A DNA stretch of 64,000 nt from Gracilariopsis chorda (GCA_003194525.1 NBIV01000132.1:124001-188000); one strand, 5' to 3'; shown: positions 20,290-32,857, numbered from the stretch's first letter. Notes: generated by a model not told the origin, from the letters alone. Numbers and translations are program-made.

Positions 20290-22155
20290 ATGTTAACGAC
20301 CTCTTTTCGCTTTCCACTTGCCCACTTTCTGGTCGGAGCTCTTCTAAGCACCGTTGGTCACTCTTCTGATATGTCTGGCGCCCTCTCCGGTCTTCAGCTA
20401 CGATGTTGCATTCTCGATGAACCACCAATCGCCTTCATTGACGACAGAACCTACGCGAATGTAAGTTTGTCCTGTTCTCTCCTGTTCTCTCCTGTTCATG
20501 CTTCAGAAGGTATGGTCAAACTGACGTTTACCTGTTCCACACAGGGCGGTGTTAGTGGCATCATAGCACAATACCTGCGGGAAATGCAAGGGTATTTGAA
20601 CTGGTCATGCTCCTCAGTGCAACATTATACGGGTGGAAAACAAACAAGTTTCAACCACTTTGTCAGGATGATGGAGGATTGTTCGGAAAATGGTGCGGTG
20701 AGGAATGATCCCGGCTGCACTTGCGACATTGGCATCAGCGGTTGGTTTCAGAACCATCATCGTTTTCGTCGCGTGGATTTCTTACCACCCTTTGTTACCG
20801 ATGGGTACGAGGTTGTCTTCCACATTTCAAACTCCGAAGTATCGGGACGTAGGATGTTCTTCATTACCACGTTTGATAGACTTGCATGGGTCAGTATCTT
20901 TGGACTGATGCTCTTGTTTTCAGCCATCAAGTTCTTTGACCGAAAATTCTGTCCAATTGACTCGTTTGAAGCCCTCGAGGAAACAAATCCTCGCATACAA
21001 AGATTCGTTCACGTTCTAATGAAGTACCCCACTCTTTATCGTTTCAGGAGAGCACTACAGAGCACATGTAAGTTAGTCATAACTGCGCACATTTCTCATG
21101 ATCACGTCTGCCTTCGTCAAGTCAATGATCGCTAAAATCTGATCTTTTTCTCCTCCAACCTTTTCCGTCGACAGTTTCAAGAATGATTTTACTTCCAGAT
21201 TCTGATGTGGTCGAGAATCAAACTGCAAACCGTCAGTGGGTACTGAATACTGTCATCTCAGTCTCTGGTCTCTTTCTGATTCTGTCTTATGAGGCAAGTA
21301 TGACGTAAGCGTCCTTCCATCTTTAAAATACCCGATACGCAAGGTTAAAGTGATTCTGACATACCCTTTCTCATTCAAAGTGCATCACTTGTTCAGGAAA
21401 CAGTATCAGCTGGTTTCCAATCCATCCAAGACTTTCAGACATGTCGAATAAGTCCTGCAGAAGTATGTTTACCAGGTGGAGGTGCCTTAGAGATGTTTTG
21501 GAACACTTCCATCGCTATAGAGTACGTGCTGTTACACATTGCGTAGTTCACAATCGGACCTCCAAGCATTCGTGGTAATCTAACCACACCTTATTCTTTC
21601 CTACTTGGTGCCTCCAAAAACAGGGTATGTCACAAGCAGCGGCAGCCGTTTTTCGCGAGTTCTTACGACGAACTTTTCCACGCAGTCGACAATAGAACTT
21701 GCAAATATGGTTTACTACTAGAGTCAACAGCAAACGCGGCGATTAATTCCAAGTACTGTGGAAAGCTCTTGGCCGCTGAGAAACCCATTTACAGCGGTGG
21801 CTTGGCAATGGTTCTCCCGAAGAATTCGAATCTTACGGATGTGATGAGTTACGCCACGCTGAAGATCACCAATGAAGTTGCAACGCCGGGCATAGAACAA
21901 TACTTCGCGAGCATTCCCAAATGCTCGATTAACCCTGAAACTACTCTCAACTTTCGAAAGCTGCGGCTCTTCTTTGGCATCGCATTATGTACTGGAGCAT
22001 TTTTGCTCTTATTGAGGATTATCAACAATGTGTGGAACCAAGCAATCGAACGACGTGTGGAAGACAAAGAACAAAGCAAGCTTCGCGATATTAAGACAAT
22101 GTCTTCGTCAAATTGCTCCATCGATATTTCCATGAGCAGCGATTACAACGTATAA
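20290..22155 (+). CDS. Ionotropic glutamate receptor-like channel, 5 exons
   Basis: Predicted exons: 20290-20460, 20545-21067, 21175-21304, 21381-21521 and 21624-22155, all with GT-AG introns; the sum is 1,497 bases, 498 residues, in frame throughout. A signal peptide is followed by the S1 half of the ligand domain, transmembrane M1 at about residues 168-187, a pore/M2-M3 region at about 228-275 containing FLILSYEASMTASL (equivalent to the SYTANLAAFLT gate), the S2 half and M4 at about 435-459, then a short cytoplasmic tail. The order S1-M1-P-M3-S2-M4 is diagnostic of the family, here closest in layout to plant GLRs but without the large amino-terminal domain. It would be a ligand-gated cation channel in the plasma membrane. 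The first intron is 84 bases and in frame, so it could be read through by simple gene finders. ATG 20290 is the first ATG before the signal peptide. Confidence 0.88.
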
Positions 22156-25100
22156 TTGTTTCTCCATGCAACTTCTTCACGATCTAATCCAGTCGTTTCA
22201 CCGTTTTACAAACGGCTTGTATCTGCTGCAACAGTAGCAACAAAAAGATTTCAGATGGTTGTTCACAATTCATATCTGCATTTGTTTCCGATTTACAAGT
22301 AGCCGGCGTAAACAATACTGGGATTTCAAGGAACGCAGAAGATGATTTTTTTCCGCAATGGAGTAGGCGGCTTGCTCGATCGCATTGGCAGATGATGACT
22401 TGGCATCCGGTAGCACATGATAAGAGTTTCTAGCCCACAGTCTGCGACGACGGCGATCGTTCTCCCTCGACAACCATCGCCGCCGGCGCTTCTTCGCGTT
22501 CTGGATTCTTGCGATACGCTTTTCTTTTCTCGCCCTTTCCTCCCCGTAGGAGCAGTGAGGCACTGAACGCGTCAGGCTGTTGCCTTTCGGTGTAGCAGAG
22601 CACATGGCTCTTGCCGCTCTGTGTCTCCTACACTACCCAAACAATAAAGATCTAGCATTGAGATATAAGGAAGAAGGACAATAAATGTCAGACCACAATG
22701 CTAGATGGAGGTGGTGGGAGACAAAGAAAAACAGGAACTACCGAACCATATTGCCCTTCCTTTCAGTTTCCCGGCTCTCATAACCTTCGGTACACATAAG
22801 GAAACCCTTTTGGCTCTCAAAACGGGGCTTTGTCTCTGAAATGACGCATCGAAACTGGTCATGCTCTCGACAGTGCAGACAGTTCAGGTGATGTCGATAA
22901 CCAAGAATTGCCAAACTATATACGATATTCTTCACTGCAAATATGCTCCTTCGTTGTAGCCTTCAATAGACACATCTTCTACGAAAACATATTCTCATAT
23001 CTCAATTAACTTCATACTGTTTTCAAGAAGGATAATCGTTTCCTGCAATGAGAACAAGAATGTAGTGTCGACATGAAGAATCTTCTCATGTCGGTAATGT
23101 CAATGTCAGAAGGAGGTCGACCAGTCCTGGACCGCATGTGCATTGATTTGTCTCATGCCTTCCACTTTCTTTTGAAACGTCTCACCCTAGCCCCTCAACT
23201 TAAGTGACCACTATGTGCAAAATAAAAGACGATGGTTTGATAAGGGGCACTGAGATACTTAGAACAACAACATCCACTATCGACAATACCTTCCCTAGCA
23301 ATTGTCTACTGAAAGCTCCAAAAAAGAGGTCGTGGATAGCCAAAATGGCCAGAATAATGCAACAATGACTGAAAAGGTTTCTGATCTATATCATGGTCGA
23401 TGAGTCATTTGCGATGTGTTTTTTAATCACAGCATTCGAACATGATGTTTCGGGTATATGAAGAAGTTAGATCATGGCAACCCCTATCTTTTACATACTT
23501 CTTTTTTCCGCAGAGGACCTTCTACAACACAAAAAGAATGGCACATCGTAATCTGTAACGAGATAATGGTTACTTATCTAAAAACTGGATCTGTCACACT
23601 TGGGGTTTATTTACCGAGCTGGCAGCTGTTTGAGAAGCGTGGTTGCCTTCGGCTTTCCCTACGGTCGAAGTGTGCATCCTCTGGCAACGGTGATGCGCTG
23701 TACGCTAATAATTCCAAGTGCAGGATAAATTATACTTCGAACCATGTGCATTGCTGTTGAATTGCTGAACCCGATGTCGCAAATTCTGAACGTGATGATC
23801 ACACAGCAATAACACCCCTGTTGACGAAAGCCAAGCAGAAAGAAGACCCATTCTTCGCTGTTAGTGTGGCCTTGTATTGTTACATTTGAAGCGATGCTGG
23901 GTTATGTGGAGGGAATGGCAGTTGTGCAGGGACCACGCCAGCACACAAGGAACAAGAGACATCTCGAACTGGAAACCTCGTCCATAATCGTTCATGAAGG
24001 TCTATATAACAGTCCGTCAGCACCGAAAAAATTTGGAAACGGACTTATTTTGCCTTCTGTGAGCTGCCCAGCGGCGTTCAAGGCTTGACGCAACACCCTG
24101 TGTCTTCGTAGCGTACTGCAACATTTTGTGTAGCACTTTGGACCTATTGAAGTGCTCCAGCCCTCTCGTCGTCAGGGTACGTGCGTCTCTTCCTGCGCAT
24201 TTCTTTTTTCATTCTGTCAAATACTATACATCTAATACTCCATTCTCACTCCATTTTGTTCAAAGAACTTTTGTCGGAAATGGAATCAAAATGCAAAATA
24301 GTATCAGCAGATACAGAACCCATACCTGAAAATCTTCCTTGTGAGATATGTAATCAGGACCATAGCCGCAGGCCAACGATACCAGTACAGTTAACTCAAA
24401 AACAATTATTGCCTTGCAAAAAAGTTATTACAAAACCTATACCGAATCCGTTTCTTTATCGATCTAATAAAACGGTACTCCTTTGCTCTGATCGCAGCTC
24501 TTCTAGTCGTAGTCATCTCCACCGCAATAAAGAAATCAAAAACCATAAAAAATAAGGACTGAGAGACACAGTTCATAAGCACTTTTCAAAACGAAATGGA
24601 TACTTCTGCAGCAACATAGTGCACATTTTATCTAGAAAAGCAGATTCAAATCAGTAGTGATTGTTTGCTCCGTGTTAAGGTTTTTTAGAATTAACAAGAG
24701 CAGCACAATTGATTCCGGTCTTAACCTTCGATGAATCTTGGCCATGTATTTAGAAGTCTTCATAGCACTTATGTAAACGTTGCAAAGTACCTTTTTGAAC
24801 CACAATCTTCTTTATTAATTGACGGTTTGTAAAAGAAAAAGGGGGCATTAATTTGCAGTACAGTTCTTTTTACACTGCATTATAGAAAAAAATAGTAATG
24901 TTGCACTTGTTCTATGCAATGTTGTACAAATGGCTTCAAACGGCACGGACGAGTTTCTTTGGCGCAAGTTAAGCCATTAGTAGCGATGCATCTGTCCCAT
25001 CTCATACAAAGCCCATAATGATAGGTTTCTAGAGACATTTGGGGCGGTATGATATCCAAGTTAGTTTGGAAAACGTCTAGCAGGAAGATATTAAGTTAAG

Positions 25101-25556
25101 TGATGCAGAACGCATTTGAGGGCAGTGTAGGACGAAAATTTGCGGGGTTATGCGGTATCAAAGGCCTTTGAAGATAATATTGACGATGAGGAAGGATTAC
25201 TCTTGGCGTTTCAATGCGCAAAACATAAGCTGAAGCAAAGGTTGTTCTGTTCTTGCGAGAGTCTTGAGAGCAAACGACTCGAGAGACGGTTGTTGTTTCC
25301 GGATCTTGATCTCAGCGAAAAGTCGCAAGTGTTGAGAACTGCTCTGAGAGCAGTTATGAAGTCCTCAAAAACATGGCCAAATCATCTCTTTACAAATTTA
25401 TTCCAAATTTGCTCAAGACTGTCGGACTGATAAGTTACGTGGTTCTGTGTTCCCAACGGATTTTGTTCTCCGCTTTCCAGCTCGGACATTCACATCTACA
25501 TCGAGCTTGTTTTCACAAATTCAGCTACTTCAACCACCCACCAAACATGAAGCTTC
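22156..25556. other. No firm gene; three weak frames
   Basis: The least poor candidates are a very basic minus frame at 22270-22605 (111 codons, Arg/Lys-rich, convergent with the receptor gene), a plus frame at about 24280-24555 (90 codons, with CEICNQDH) and a plus frame ending at 25430 (acidic, DDEEGLLLAF). None has a domain, a promoter or an exon structure I can support. The stretch 24560-25130 is AT-rich and appears empty. Confidence 0.3.
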
Positions 25557-26100
25557 TGGTGCCTTTCGCCGTACTCGTTGTTCTTTCGCACTCTGCCCTT
25601 GCCCGCGTTTCGTATGGATTGCTCGTGTGTGTGCGCAGGGCCCGGTCGTATACCGTCAAACCACTGTGACGGGTGTTTAGTTCCAAATTGAGGCTCTAAG
25701 CCAAAGCGAGTGTACTCCTAGAAAGGTCTTGTGCAATGCAGACCTTGGCTTTTTCAACCTGCAGCACAGCGAAATCAACAAATGAGGGCACGAAATGCGT
25801 CATGCTCACCTGAAAGGAGCACTTCTGCACGAATCAGCTTGCCGATCACATCAAAGTCTTCAATCAAAATCCTCTTGAGCAACACGAGCATATGTTGATA
25901 AGACACATTGCGTTATTGAAACTCAAACTTTGATGCGAGCCCCAAGCACTTCATTCCCAAGGCATGCTCCTAGTTCTTCTCAAATTCTTTTATGAAGTCA
26001 TTGGCATACTAGTTTTACACCATTCCAGCCAGATCTGGTCAATGAAATGGTCGAAGGCCGGTACTAAGTGATTTAAATGCGCTAGGATTGCTGGTGTTTA
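25557..26100 (+). pseudogene. Decayed secreted-protein gene
   Basis: An ATG at 25557 starts a good signal peptide, MKLLVPFAVLVVLSHSALA, but the frame stops after 40 codons (25669). Coding-like pieces continue in shifted frames, for example CNADLGFFNLQHSEINK near 25735-25785 and TNQLADHIKVFNQNPLEQHE near 25830-25890, broken by several stops and frame changes. I do not recognise the family. The pattern fits a host gene for a secreted protein that has lost function; a gene with unusual introns is less likely. Confidence 0.4.
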
Positions 26101-26490
26101 TCCTTAGGTGCTGAATGTTCTCTTGTCAGATGTTCATGAGAATTGCAATAAAAAAAAACGGTTCCTCCGCGCCATGATCGCTTGTACATTCATACGCTTG
26201 TTCTTCCATTAAGCTGCTGAGTTGGCCGATTCATTGGGCAGAACGATCCGTACTACTTACGCGAAAAAGCATGGTGGCACATGACCGGTTTGCTGTTTTT
26301 CTTGCTGCATCTTTTGCTCTTTTACAATGCGTGCCTGTTTTTTTCTTTTCATCAAACGCAGTCGCATGTCCTTATTGTTTGTATGGGTGCAATGCATGTA
26401 CACCTGCATCCACGTTCCACTCTTCAGACAGATGTTGTCTAATTATAGCCTGTCTTTCGCTTTCTCAGCCCAAGTGTGCTTTCGAAGCTT

Positions 26491-28075
26491 CTATTCGTTG
26501 ACTCTAAGATCTAAGCTCTGTTCTGTGAGGGTTTTAACGTTCAGAAACACGCCTATGTCAAATGGTTCGTGTTCATCGCCGTAAGAGTAAAGAAAATGAA
26601 AATTGCCTTTCTTTGCAATTTTGGACGCCAGTCTTAAAAGTCGGTACCGCACTTGCGCATTGTTTGTGACATTGTCAGTCGCTACATTTCTAGCTGCAGT
26701 AGCAGCAGCAGCCGTCACTACTGCGTGCTCTTCTATTACGGTTTGTTCTATCAAGCGTGGTACGTGAGATTCCATTTGGTATAGGCCAGTTGTATCCACG
26801 ACGAGCGTTCTCATCATGTTTGGTCCACCACCAGGAGCATCTTAAAAGAGAGGGCCAGCACTTGCATGAGGAGCACCGACTGTGGCACTTCCGATTCCTT
26901 CGTATCCACATACGACTACTTCTCGTTCCGCTGCTTGCACGCTGATATCCAGGGCAGTCTCTGCATTTTGTTGTTGTTTTTGCGTCTTAAACATGGATTG
27001 GTACCACTCGCACACCACGTCTGGCTTGGGATGGATCACATCGTATAACTTGGGCACGATGTTTCCTACGTTGATGTCTTGAGTGAACGCAGGCAAATTC
27101 GCACGCGCATAGTGTGATGGATCTGAGGAAAGCGGACCGGTACCCCACAGGAATATGTAGCGCGTATTATTCTGGTTCTGCGTGGTGAGAGCGAGAGCTG
27201 TGCTGCCCTCAAATATTAGAAAGGAAGGACCGCCTCCTGTCATCACATACAACATGTCCATGAACGCTTTCATCGTCGCGAGGAGTGTATTAAAGTTGAT
27301 TAAATGGGATTGAAAGGCTCTCAGGCTATAAAGAGTGCGAACCACCTCGTTGCTATGCCTCCTGCGGAACTTGAACCCCAATCCTGACATTGTTCTTATT
27401 CCACAGCCGATTATAGTGGTCTCATTGCAAAGCAAAACACAACCGCAATACGTGCAGCTATGAGTTTTCAATGTGGAGTCCGGGTACGAGCAGAAGGAGA
27501 GCGTGTGTGAGTGTTCGCCGCATCTCCCGCATCGCCTTTGACCGGCAGTGGGAAGTGTCTCAAACTCTGGCACGCTTGCACGGATGGCCGGATCATTCCT
27601 CGCCTGAGCTGCCACGGAATCTTACGCATAGTACAGAAGATAGAGTCCTCGACCAGGACGCCCATCAGACTGCATGACCGTCGTATCAAACTGCTGCTCT
27701 GGGGTGGGGGGGAAGGGGGGTAAAGGCGCAGGAGTGATCTCATGGTCTTGAAATGGCATAGTAACAGGCATCTGCTCTATTTCATGTTCAGCTTGTGGCT
27801 GCGCAGGCTGCTGTGGCGGCTGTGAAGGAGCAGGAGTGATCTCATCCTCTTCCAATTCCATTGCAACGGGTATCTGCTCTGCAGGCATCGGTGGGAGAGG
27901 AGGAGTCATCGTAGGCGAAGGAATGTGACTCGGAAGGCCTCTCAGAAACTCCAGAAATCGAGGTATTGGGCACAGAATTGTGGAGCAGTGCTTGCACTTC
28001 TTTAGCTGCAGTTCCTTTTCATAGGAAAGTATACTTGTGGAATGGAGTGGGATATCAGTTATGAATTTGATCCCT
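26491..28075 (-). CDS. Unrecognised Pro-rich protein with zinc-binding motifs
   Basis: A single minus-strand frame stays coding-like over about 520 codons, divided by in-frame stops into three blocks (28075-27622, 27621-26842, 26841-26491). The first block has KCKHC, then a Pro/Gln/Glu-rich part with two copies of a module ending EITPAP. The second has a CCHC zinc knuckle, CGRCGEHSHTLSFC, followed by CTYCG and another Cys pair, then a region with MLYVMTGGGPSFLIFEG. The third is Ala-rich with LLRLASKIAKKGNFHFLY. It could be a nucleic-acid-binding protein of host or mobile origin; I cannot tell which and infer no function. A GTAAG word at the first join would also allow an intron there. Confidence 0.45.
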
Positions 28076-28835
28076 CACGTGACGTGGCATTGGCACTTAT
28101 TATGGCGCACGATGGACCTGGAGAGGTATTGCTTGTGGAATTCTGGTACAGAATGTACGCTGTACGCGTGTGGTATTTAGCCTCCAATTTTGGATATTTA
28201 TTTAGTGATTTTCGCCGCTTGTGGCCCTGACACTGGGATCTCCACCTGAATTGACCTCAAAAGGTGTGCATCAAACTAGGCAATTCATTTTGTTTATTGT
28301 GGTGAACCTACTTTGGTAGAGACGGCTTCGCCGTGACCACCACCAGTAAATGGTAACCTTGGTTCTCTTTTGAGAAGTGCCCTTCACAGAGTAGGCTCTG
28401 ACAAGAAATGCCCTCGTAGGGAATACGACTCCTCGCGGAGAGTATCCACGAGTGAATTCCGTCTTTTATACCCTTGAGAAGCTTCAGGACTCACTACCGC
28501 ATCAGTCTCTACCGTGGTCGGTACTGTTAATTGCTCCACTGTCATCCTGGACTCTGCCTTAGTATTGGGATATTCTTCGTGGTGCTTACGACATTCCCCC
28601 AAGCATTTTTCTTCTCTTTTGTTGGTTCGTCCCGTCGCCGGGTCTGTTGCCGCCGTGTGCCACCCCCCCCCCCGCCCCCCTGTCGCCGGTTCCTTGTTGT
28701 GCGTCGTGTCTCCTTTGTTTCCCTTGCGGGATATTACGTCACTGTACACTCTCTTGTATTATCCATTCCTGGAGATACTAACATTTTCTTGGTTTCCTCG
28801 CACCTCTGCAGATATAGCCAGCAACCACCTCGGCC

Positions 28836-29255
28836 TTACAAACCGACCAGCATATCGTGCAGAGGGCTCTCTACTGAGACTGCCATCTCTGCGGGAGCAA
28901 GATCTCGAACTCCTTGAGAGTGCCTACTCTCCACAGGGTTTAGCCCTACAAAAGTTGGTAGACCTGTGGCAACGGACCCACTGGCGCCAGCGGCGCTTGT
29001 GCTATCTGCCGCTGCAACCAACGTAGGTGCAGGAGTAATTTCATCTTTTTCTACAGCTGGAACAATGGGTTTTCGAACGTGCACTCTGCTCTCATGAATC
29101 CCCACGTCATCTGGAGCTGGAGGAGCTAGTACTCGTCGAGGTCTTCCAGATCTTGCCCATGCTCCACCACTGTCCACGCGGCGACCATCAGCGTTTTGCC
29201 TTGGACCGTCTGCGTTCAACATAGCCCCTCCAGTATTGTCTCTGTCACCTCCCAA
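28836..29255 (-). CDS. Possible upstream part with a third EITPAP module
   Basis: A 139-codon minus frame, Ala/Gly/Asp/Arg-rich, includes VEKDEITPAPT, matching the two modules at 27.75-27.86 kb both in protein and DNA. It lies upstream on the same strand and may be an earlier exon of the same gene or a second, partial copy. The plus strand also has an open frame (28514-29026), but the module match favours the minus reading. The segment between 28.1 and 28.8 kb is unexplained. Confidence 0.3.
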   Translation of the reverse strand: MGGDRDNTGGAMLNADGPRQNADGRRVDSGGAWARSGRPRRVLAPPAPDDVGIHESRVHVRKPIVPAVEKDEITPAPTLVAAADSTSAAGASGSVATGLPTFVGLNPVESRHSQGVRDLAPAEMAVSVESPLHDMLVGL

Positions 29256-30040
29256 GTTAGATCGAGGTCAACCAAAGCCCATACGTGAACCCATTTGCGT
29301 CATTTTAATTTACCAAAAATAGGAAACAATAATTCTATCTTTCCAATCACCTAAAAACCTCACCACAGTTCCAGAATATTTCTCCCAGATTAAACACATA
29401 AAAAATGAAAAGCTGGTGGCAGTTGGCTGCTTTGCAACCACTGGGCCTAGTTCCATGAGCAGTTAAAAAATAGCTGCAAGACTTATATTTATCCAATGCA
29501 GTTATGCGCAGCACATGGACTCTGGACACACTCCTGTTGCATTAGGACGAAAGGAGTGTGCCCAGTCGGTTTTCAAACCATTCGATGTTTAACTCGCGTC
29601 CAGTTGAAAGAATTGGTCTGCTTTTAGTCACACGCCGAAGTGTGTTTCCAGCCTCAAGAGGTACGACAGGGCGGAAGCCCCGGACCCTGCCCAGCAAGCT
29701 AACATTAGGTCCGGGAAACCTTCAGACGTTCTGGATCGCTGTCAAACTACCAGTAAACTACTAATGCTTAGTGAGTTACTCTTGTGCTGATCTGCGCACG
29801 AGCTCGGCCTTGCCGTTGTCCCAGGCCAGCAACAGTGCCCAAAGTAGTCAAAGGTTACGACATTGCGCTATTGGCAAAGCCTGAAATGGGAGGTAAGAAT
29901 AGTGGTTTGGTTCAGCATGCGAGATGCTTTTGGTACTGCCCCAGTGCAGTATATACGTCTGTTGCAGGCATGTATGCAATAACATTTCTGCATAAACTGC
30001 ACTGGTGCAGTGCAACTTGCCACGTGTCACAATGAACAGC
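29256..30040. other. No supported gene
   Basis: AT-rich to 29400, then mixed. No gene, tRNA or repeat was recognised. Confidence 0.4.
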
Positions 30041-30265
30041 CGGATTTTGCTGCTAAGTGGCTGGAACTACAACGTGATTGTATTGCAAGCCATTCAGCAG
30101 CCATTGCACAGTAAACAAGCAGCAGCAGCAGCTAATAAACTGAAAGCTTTGGTGGTGCTGCTGCTGCTGAATGTTGTGACCGGAAGGGATGCGTCGCGCC
30201 AAAAGAGCGTTTTAATGCGCGTATGGGGGCGTTCAAAGTGCTTTTGTGGCGCAACGCCTCCACTA
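30041..30265 (-). repeat. GCAGC-rich dispersed repeat, copy 1 (inverted)
   Basis: On the minus strand it carries, in order, a TTTGGCGC word, CATTCAGCAGCAGCAG, AAAGCTTT, TTAGCTGCTGCTGC and TGTTTACTG, shared with copies at 31.6 and 32.0 kb. It is non-coding. Confidence 0.6.
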
Positions 30266-31559
30266 AGTCAACACCACCACAACCCTCTTCATACCAATTT
30301 AAATGCTTAAGAGGGGAGAGATAATTTAGTGTGGACCTCACTATTTTGTGCGATGTCAACAAGCTTTGGGCATTCGCAAATAGTATGTTCCACAGTAATT
30401 GCAGTTGTCACCTTAACTAATCTCAATACGCTGCGTACTATATAGATTTCATGACGGATGAGGGGGTTTAGTTGATTCAAGGGAGACTGTCGGTCGCGAA
30501 TGTTGCGGAATGTGCCAGAAATTGCTGGAACACACGTGTAGAATGTTCCAGTAGTGTCTAGCACATTGCACGCTTTGTTGGCCCAGCAAAGACTACAGTA
30601 TTTTAGTGATGCTGGCGCAAATTGTCGCTTAATTATTGGTTAGTGTGCAGCTCCAGAGGTCTCTAGAAGCCAATGGAGTAACCTAGACGCACACATTAGT
30701 AAATAGCAAGTAGAAATGCGTATTTGGCTCGTTTATAGTGCCTCTAAACACTATAAAAAGAGGTTCTGAGCTTCGGACCTCGGTATGAACTCACCTCAAC
30801 AATCGACCAACATCTAAGCCCCACCCCCTATCAACCTTCAGCCACTTCAACTATCATCAACAACCAGTTAGGCGTTCGCCGCTGGATAAAGGGCTTCTAG
30901 TGAGGCGTGTGCCGCTAGTTGTCCAATAGGGTGGGGAAGTACCGTCGCTAAGACCAGTTGAAGCGCCTTAGGCGTCGACAGGAGACGAGTAGTGTGTACT
31001 AAAGGTGTTTCTGTCGTCTGTGAGCCCCACTGGAGCTTTGCTCTGATAACGGTGTCGGTCGAAAGACCTGGCGATTTCCGGACGGAAGTACTTGACGGAA
31101 AGCTATCCGCGAGCGACGTGCCGTGCAACCTTTCCTGCAAAGGGCCAGCTTGGGTATAGAGTGAAAGCATATCCCGCTGTTAGTAGCTCTCCTAGGGAAG
31201 CCCTGTAAGGATTGTATGCGCCTGCTTCTGGTTAGTGCAGAGGTAGGTAGGCTGCAGAATCCACTTCACATCCGGAGTATCTGACCGGAAGCCGAGGGTC
31301 TGGCCCTTAGTGATCCTTGACATAATTCTTGGGTTGCGCGTCGTTTCAACAAAGAAGTTAAGAAGTTTTATTTGGGGATTGAGCCTCTTGCTCTCTCTAG
31401 TGTTGTTTTATTTCATCGAGTGGGTTTAGTTCTTTTGATCCCACTGTTTCCAACTTGTTTTGGGGCTTTTAGCTACGAAGAGCACCCTTTTGGCTTTTAT
31501 TATTACAACTTTTTCGCCCTTTGCGTCACTGTTTCGTGATGGCGCCCACAGAGATGTTG
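30266..31559. other. No supported gene; TATA box without an ORF
   Basis: A good TATAAAAAG at 30752-30760 is followed by a CA-rich leader-like stretch but no usable reading frame. This looks like the promoter part of a solo LTR or of a lost gene. The sequence to 31330 could be an element's leader; it matches nothing else seen in the window. Confidence 0.3.
30752..30760 (+). promoter_or_regulatory. Orphan TATA box
   Basis: CTATAAAAAGAGG, similar in setting to the TATA box of the chromovirus LTR, where TATATAAA is also followed by a CA-rich stretch with CAATC/CAACC words. No ORF follows, so it may mark a solo LTR. Confidence 0.35.
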
Positions 31560-31770
31560 CGCCAACACATTTCCTTGCATGCCCCCTTCATTGCGCGCAA
31601 TTTACACTTTGGCGCAACGCCTTCCCGGAAATTAAAACATTCAGCGCCAGCAGCAGCGGCAGCAAATATCAAAGCTTATTGGCTGCTGCTTCATGTTTAC
31701 TGCCACTGCTGCTCACTGGATGGCATTAAAGTGAATGACTGCAGTGGCAGCCGATTGAAATCAATTGCAG
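31560..31770 (+). repeat. GCAGC-rich dispersed repeat, copy 2
   Basis: Shares TTTGGCGCAACGCC, ACATTCAGC, repeated GCAGC, TTGGCTGCTGCT and CATGTTTACTGC with copies 1 and 3 over roughly 100 bases. Non-coding. Confidence 0.65.
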
Positions 31771-31988
31771 TTAGACCAACACGCTTCATTTAAACAATTA
31801 TCAAAGGAAGGAGTTGTGTTTCTATAACCTCTTTGATCCATCGACCAAATTTCAGGTCTGGTGCAGCACACAGAACCCACTTCTCTTCGTACATTCGAAA
31901 ATAGATCCGAAAAACTATTTTTGTCTCTCCAATCATAAGCATTTGTTGATATATGAGGAAGATGCTCTTAATTGAATGGAGCTGGTGC

Positions 31989-32190
31989 GCTAATAAACTG
32001 CCTTGCATGCGCCTGTACGCGCATGCAAAATTGGCATTTGGCGCAAAGCCTCCGTAACATTTAAACAAATCAGCAGCCGCCGTTACGCATACAGTGCATT
32101 GGCTGCTGCTACATGTTGATTGCAGGTTTGATGCTGAGTGGCTGGCACTCCAAAAATACCTGCAGTGCCTCCCATTCAAAAGCAGGCAGG
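31989..32190 (+). repeat. GCAGC-rich dispersed repeat, copy 3
   Basis: Same order of words as copy 2 (TTTGGCGCAAAGCC, ATCAGCAGCC, TTGGCTGCTGCT, CATGTTGATTGC). A palindromic GCATGCGCC...GCGCATGC lies just before it. Confidence 0.65.
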
Positions 32191-32857
32191 TTATGCCACA
32201 TGGATTAACTGATTATTCAAAATTTGGAGCAGCTACAAATTGCATTACATACCTCAGTCCAATACCGTATATAGATTCTCACGTCTCATAGGCACTCTCG
32301 GCGCCGTAGTTTTCGTTAGTCCGCAGAACGTTTGCGAGCAATAACGAGCAAATGCGTATTGCAGATCCCCAAAAGTCACCCCATTCAGTGGCGCGAAACG
32401 CCACCCGTGGCCAAAGGCAGCTTCTATCTGTCTAGCTACTTAAATGATAACTTGGTATATTAAAACGTATCAAAACTTAATTTCGAAGCAAGAACCGAAT
32501 GCATCAATACCTTGGAGACATCATGCAAATAAGGTAAAGCAAGATCCAGAAATTTATGTGAACCACACTATTTGTTTAATCCATACCAATTATCTACCCA
32601 CATTAGTTGCAGTTCTTACCTGTACTGTGAGAAGTTTTTGAAAACTCAACTAAGTTTCGAAGTCCGTGTGTTGTGTACTGCGTGTATATAGAAGTTGTTT
32701 TATTGACTCGCACTCGTACTTAGCTATACTCAGTAAAACAGTCGAATGATTGTATTGTCTACACCTATCTTGTCCAAATTCCCGCTGTCCCCAACAGTAA
32801 AGCAACGCTTCCCTGCGCCGTTGCCAAATGGTTTACGTGTTGTGTACACAACTTTTT
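32191..32857. other. No supported gene
   Basis: Sequence before the DIRS-like element. Nothing recognised. Confidence 0.4.

Noticed and set aside
28514-29026. Plus-strand frame of 170 codons
   Set aside because: Low-complexity Pro/Ser/Leu content around a C-rich run and no domain; the minus strand carries the EITPAP module found twice elsewhere.
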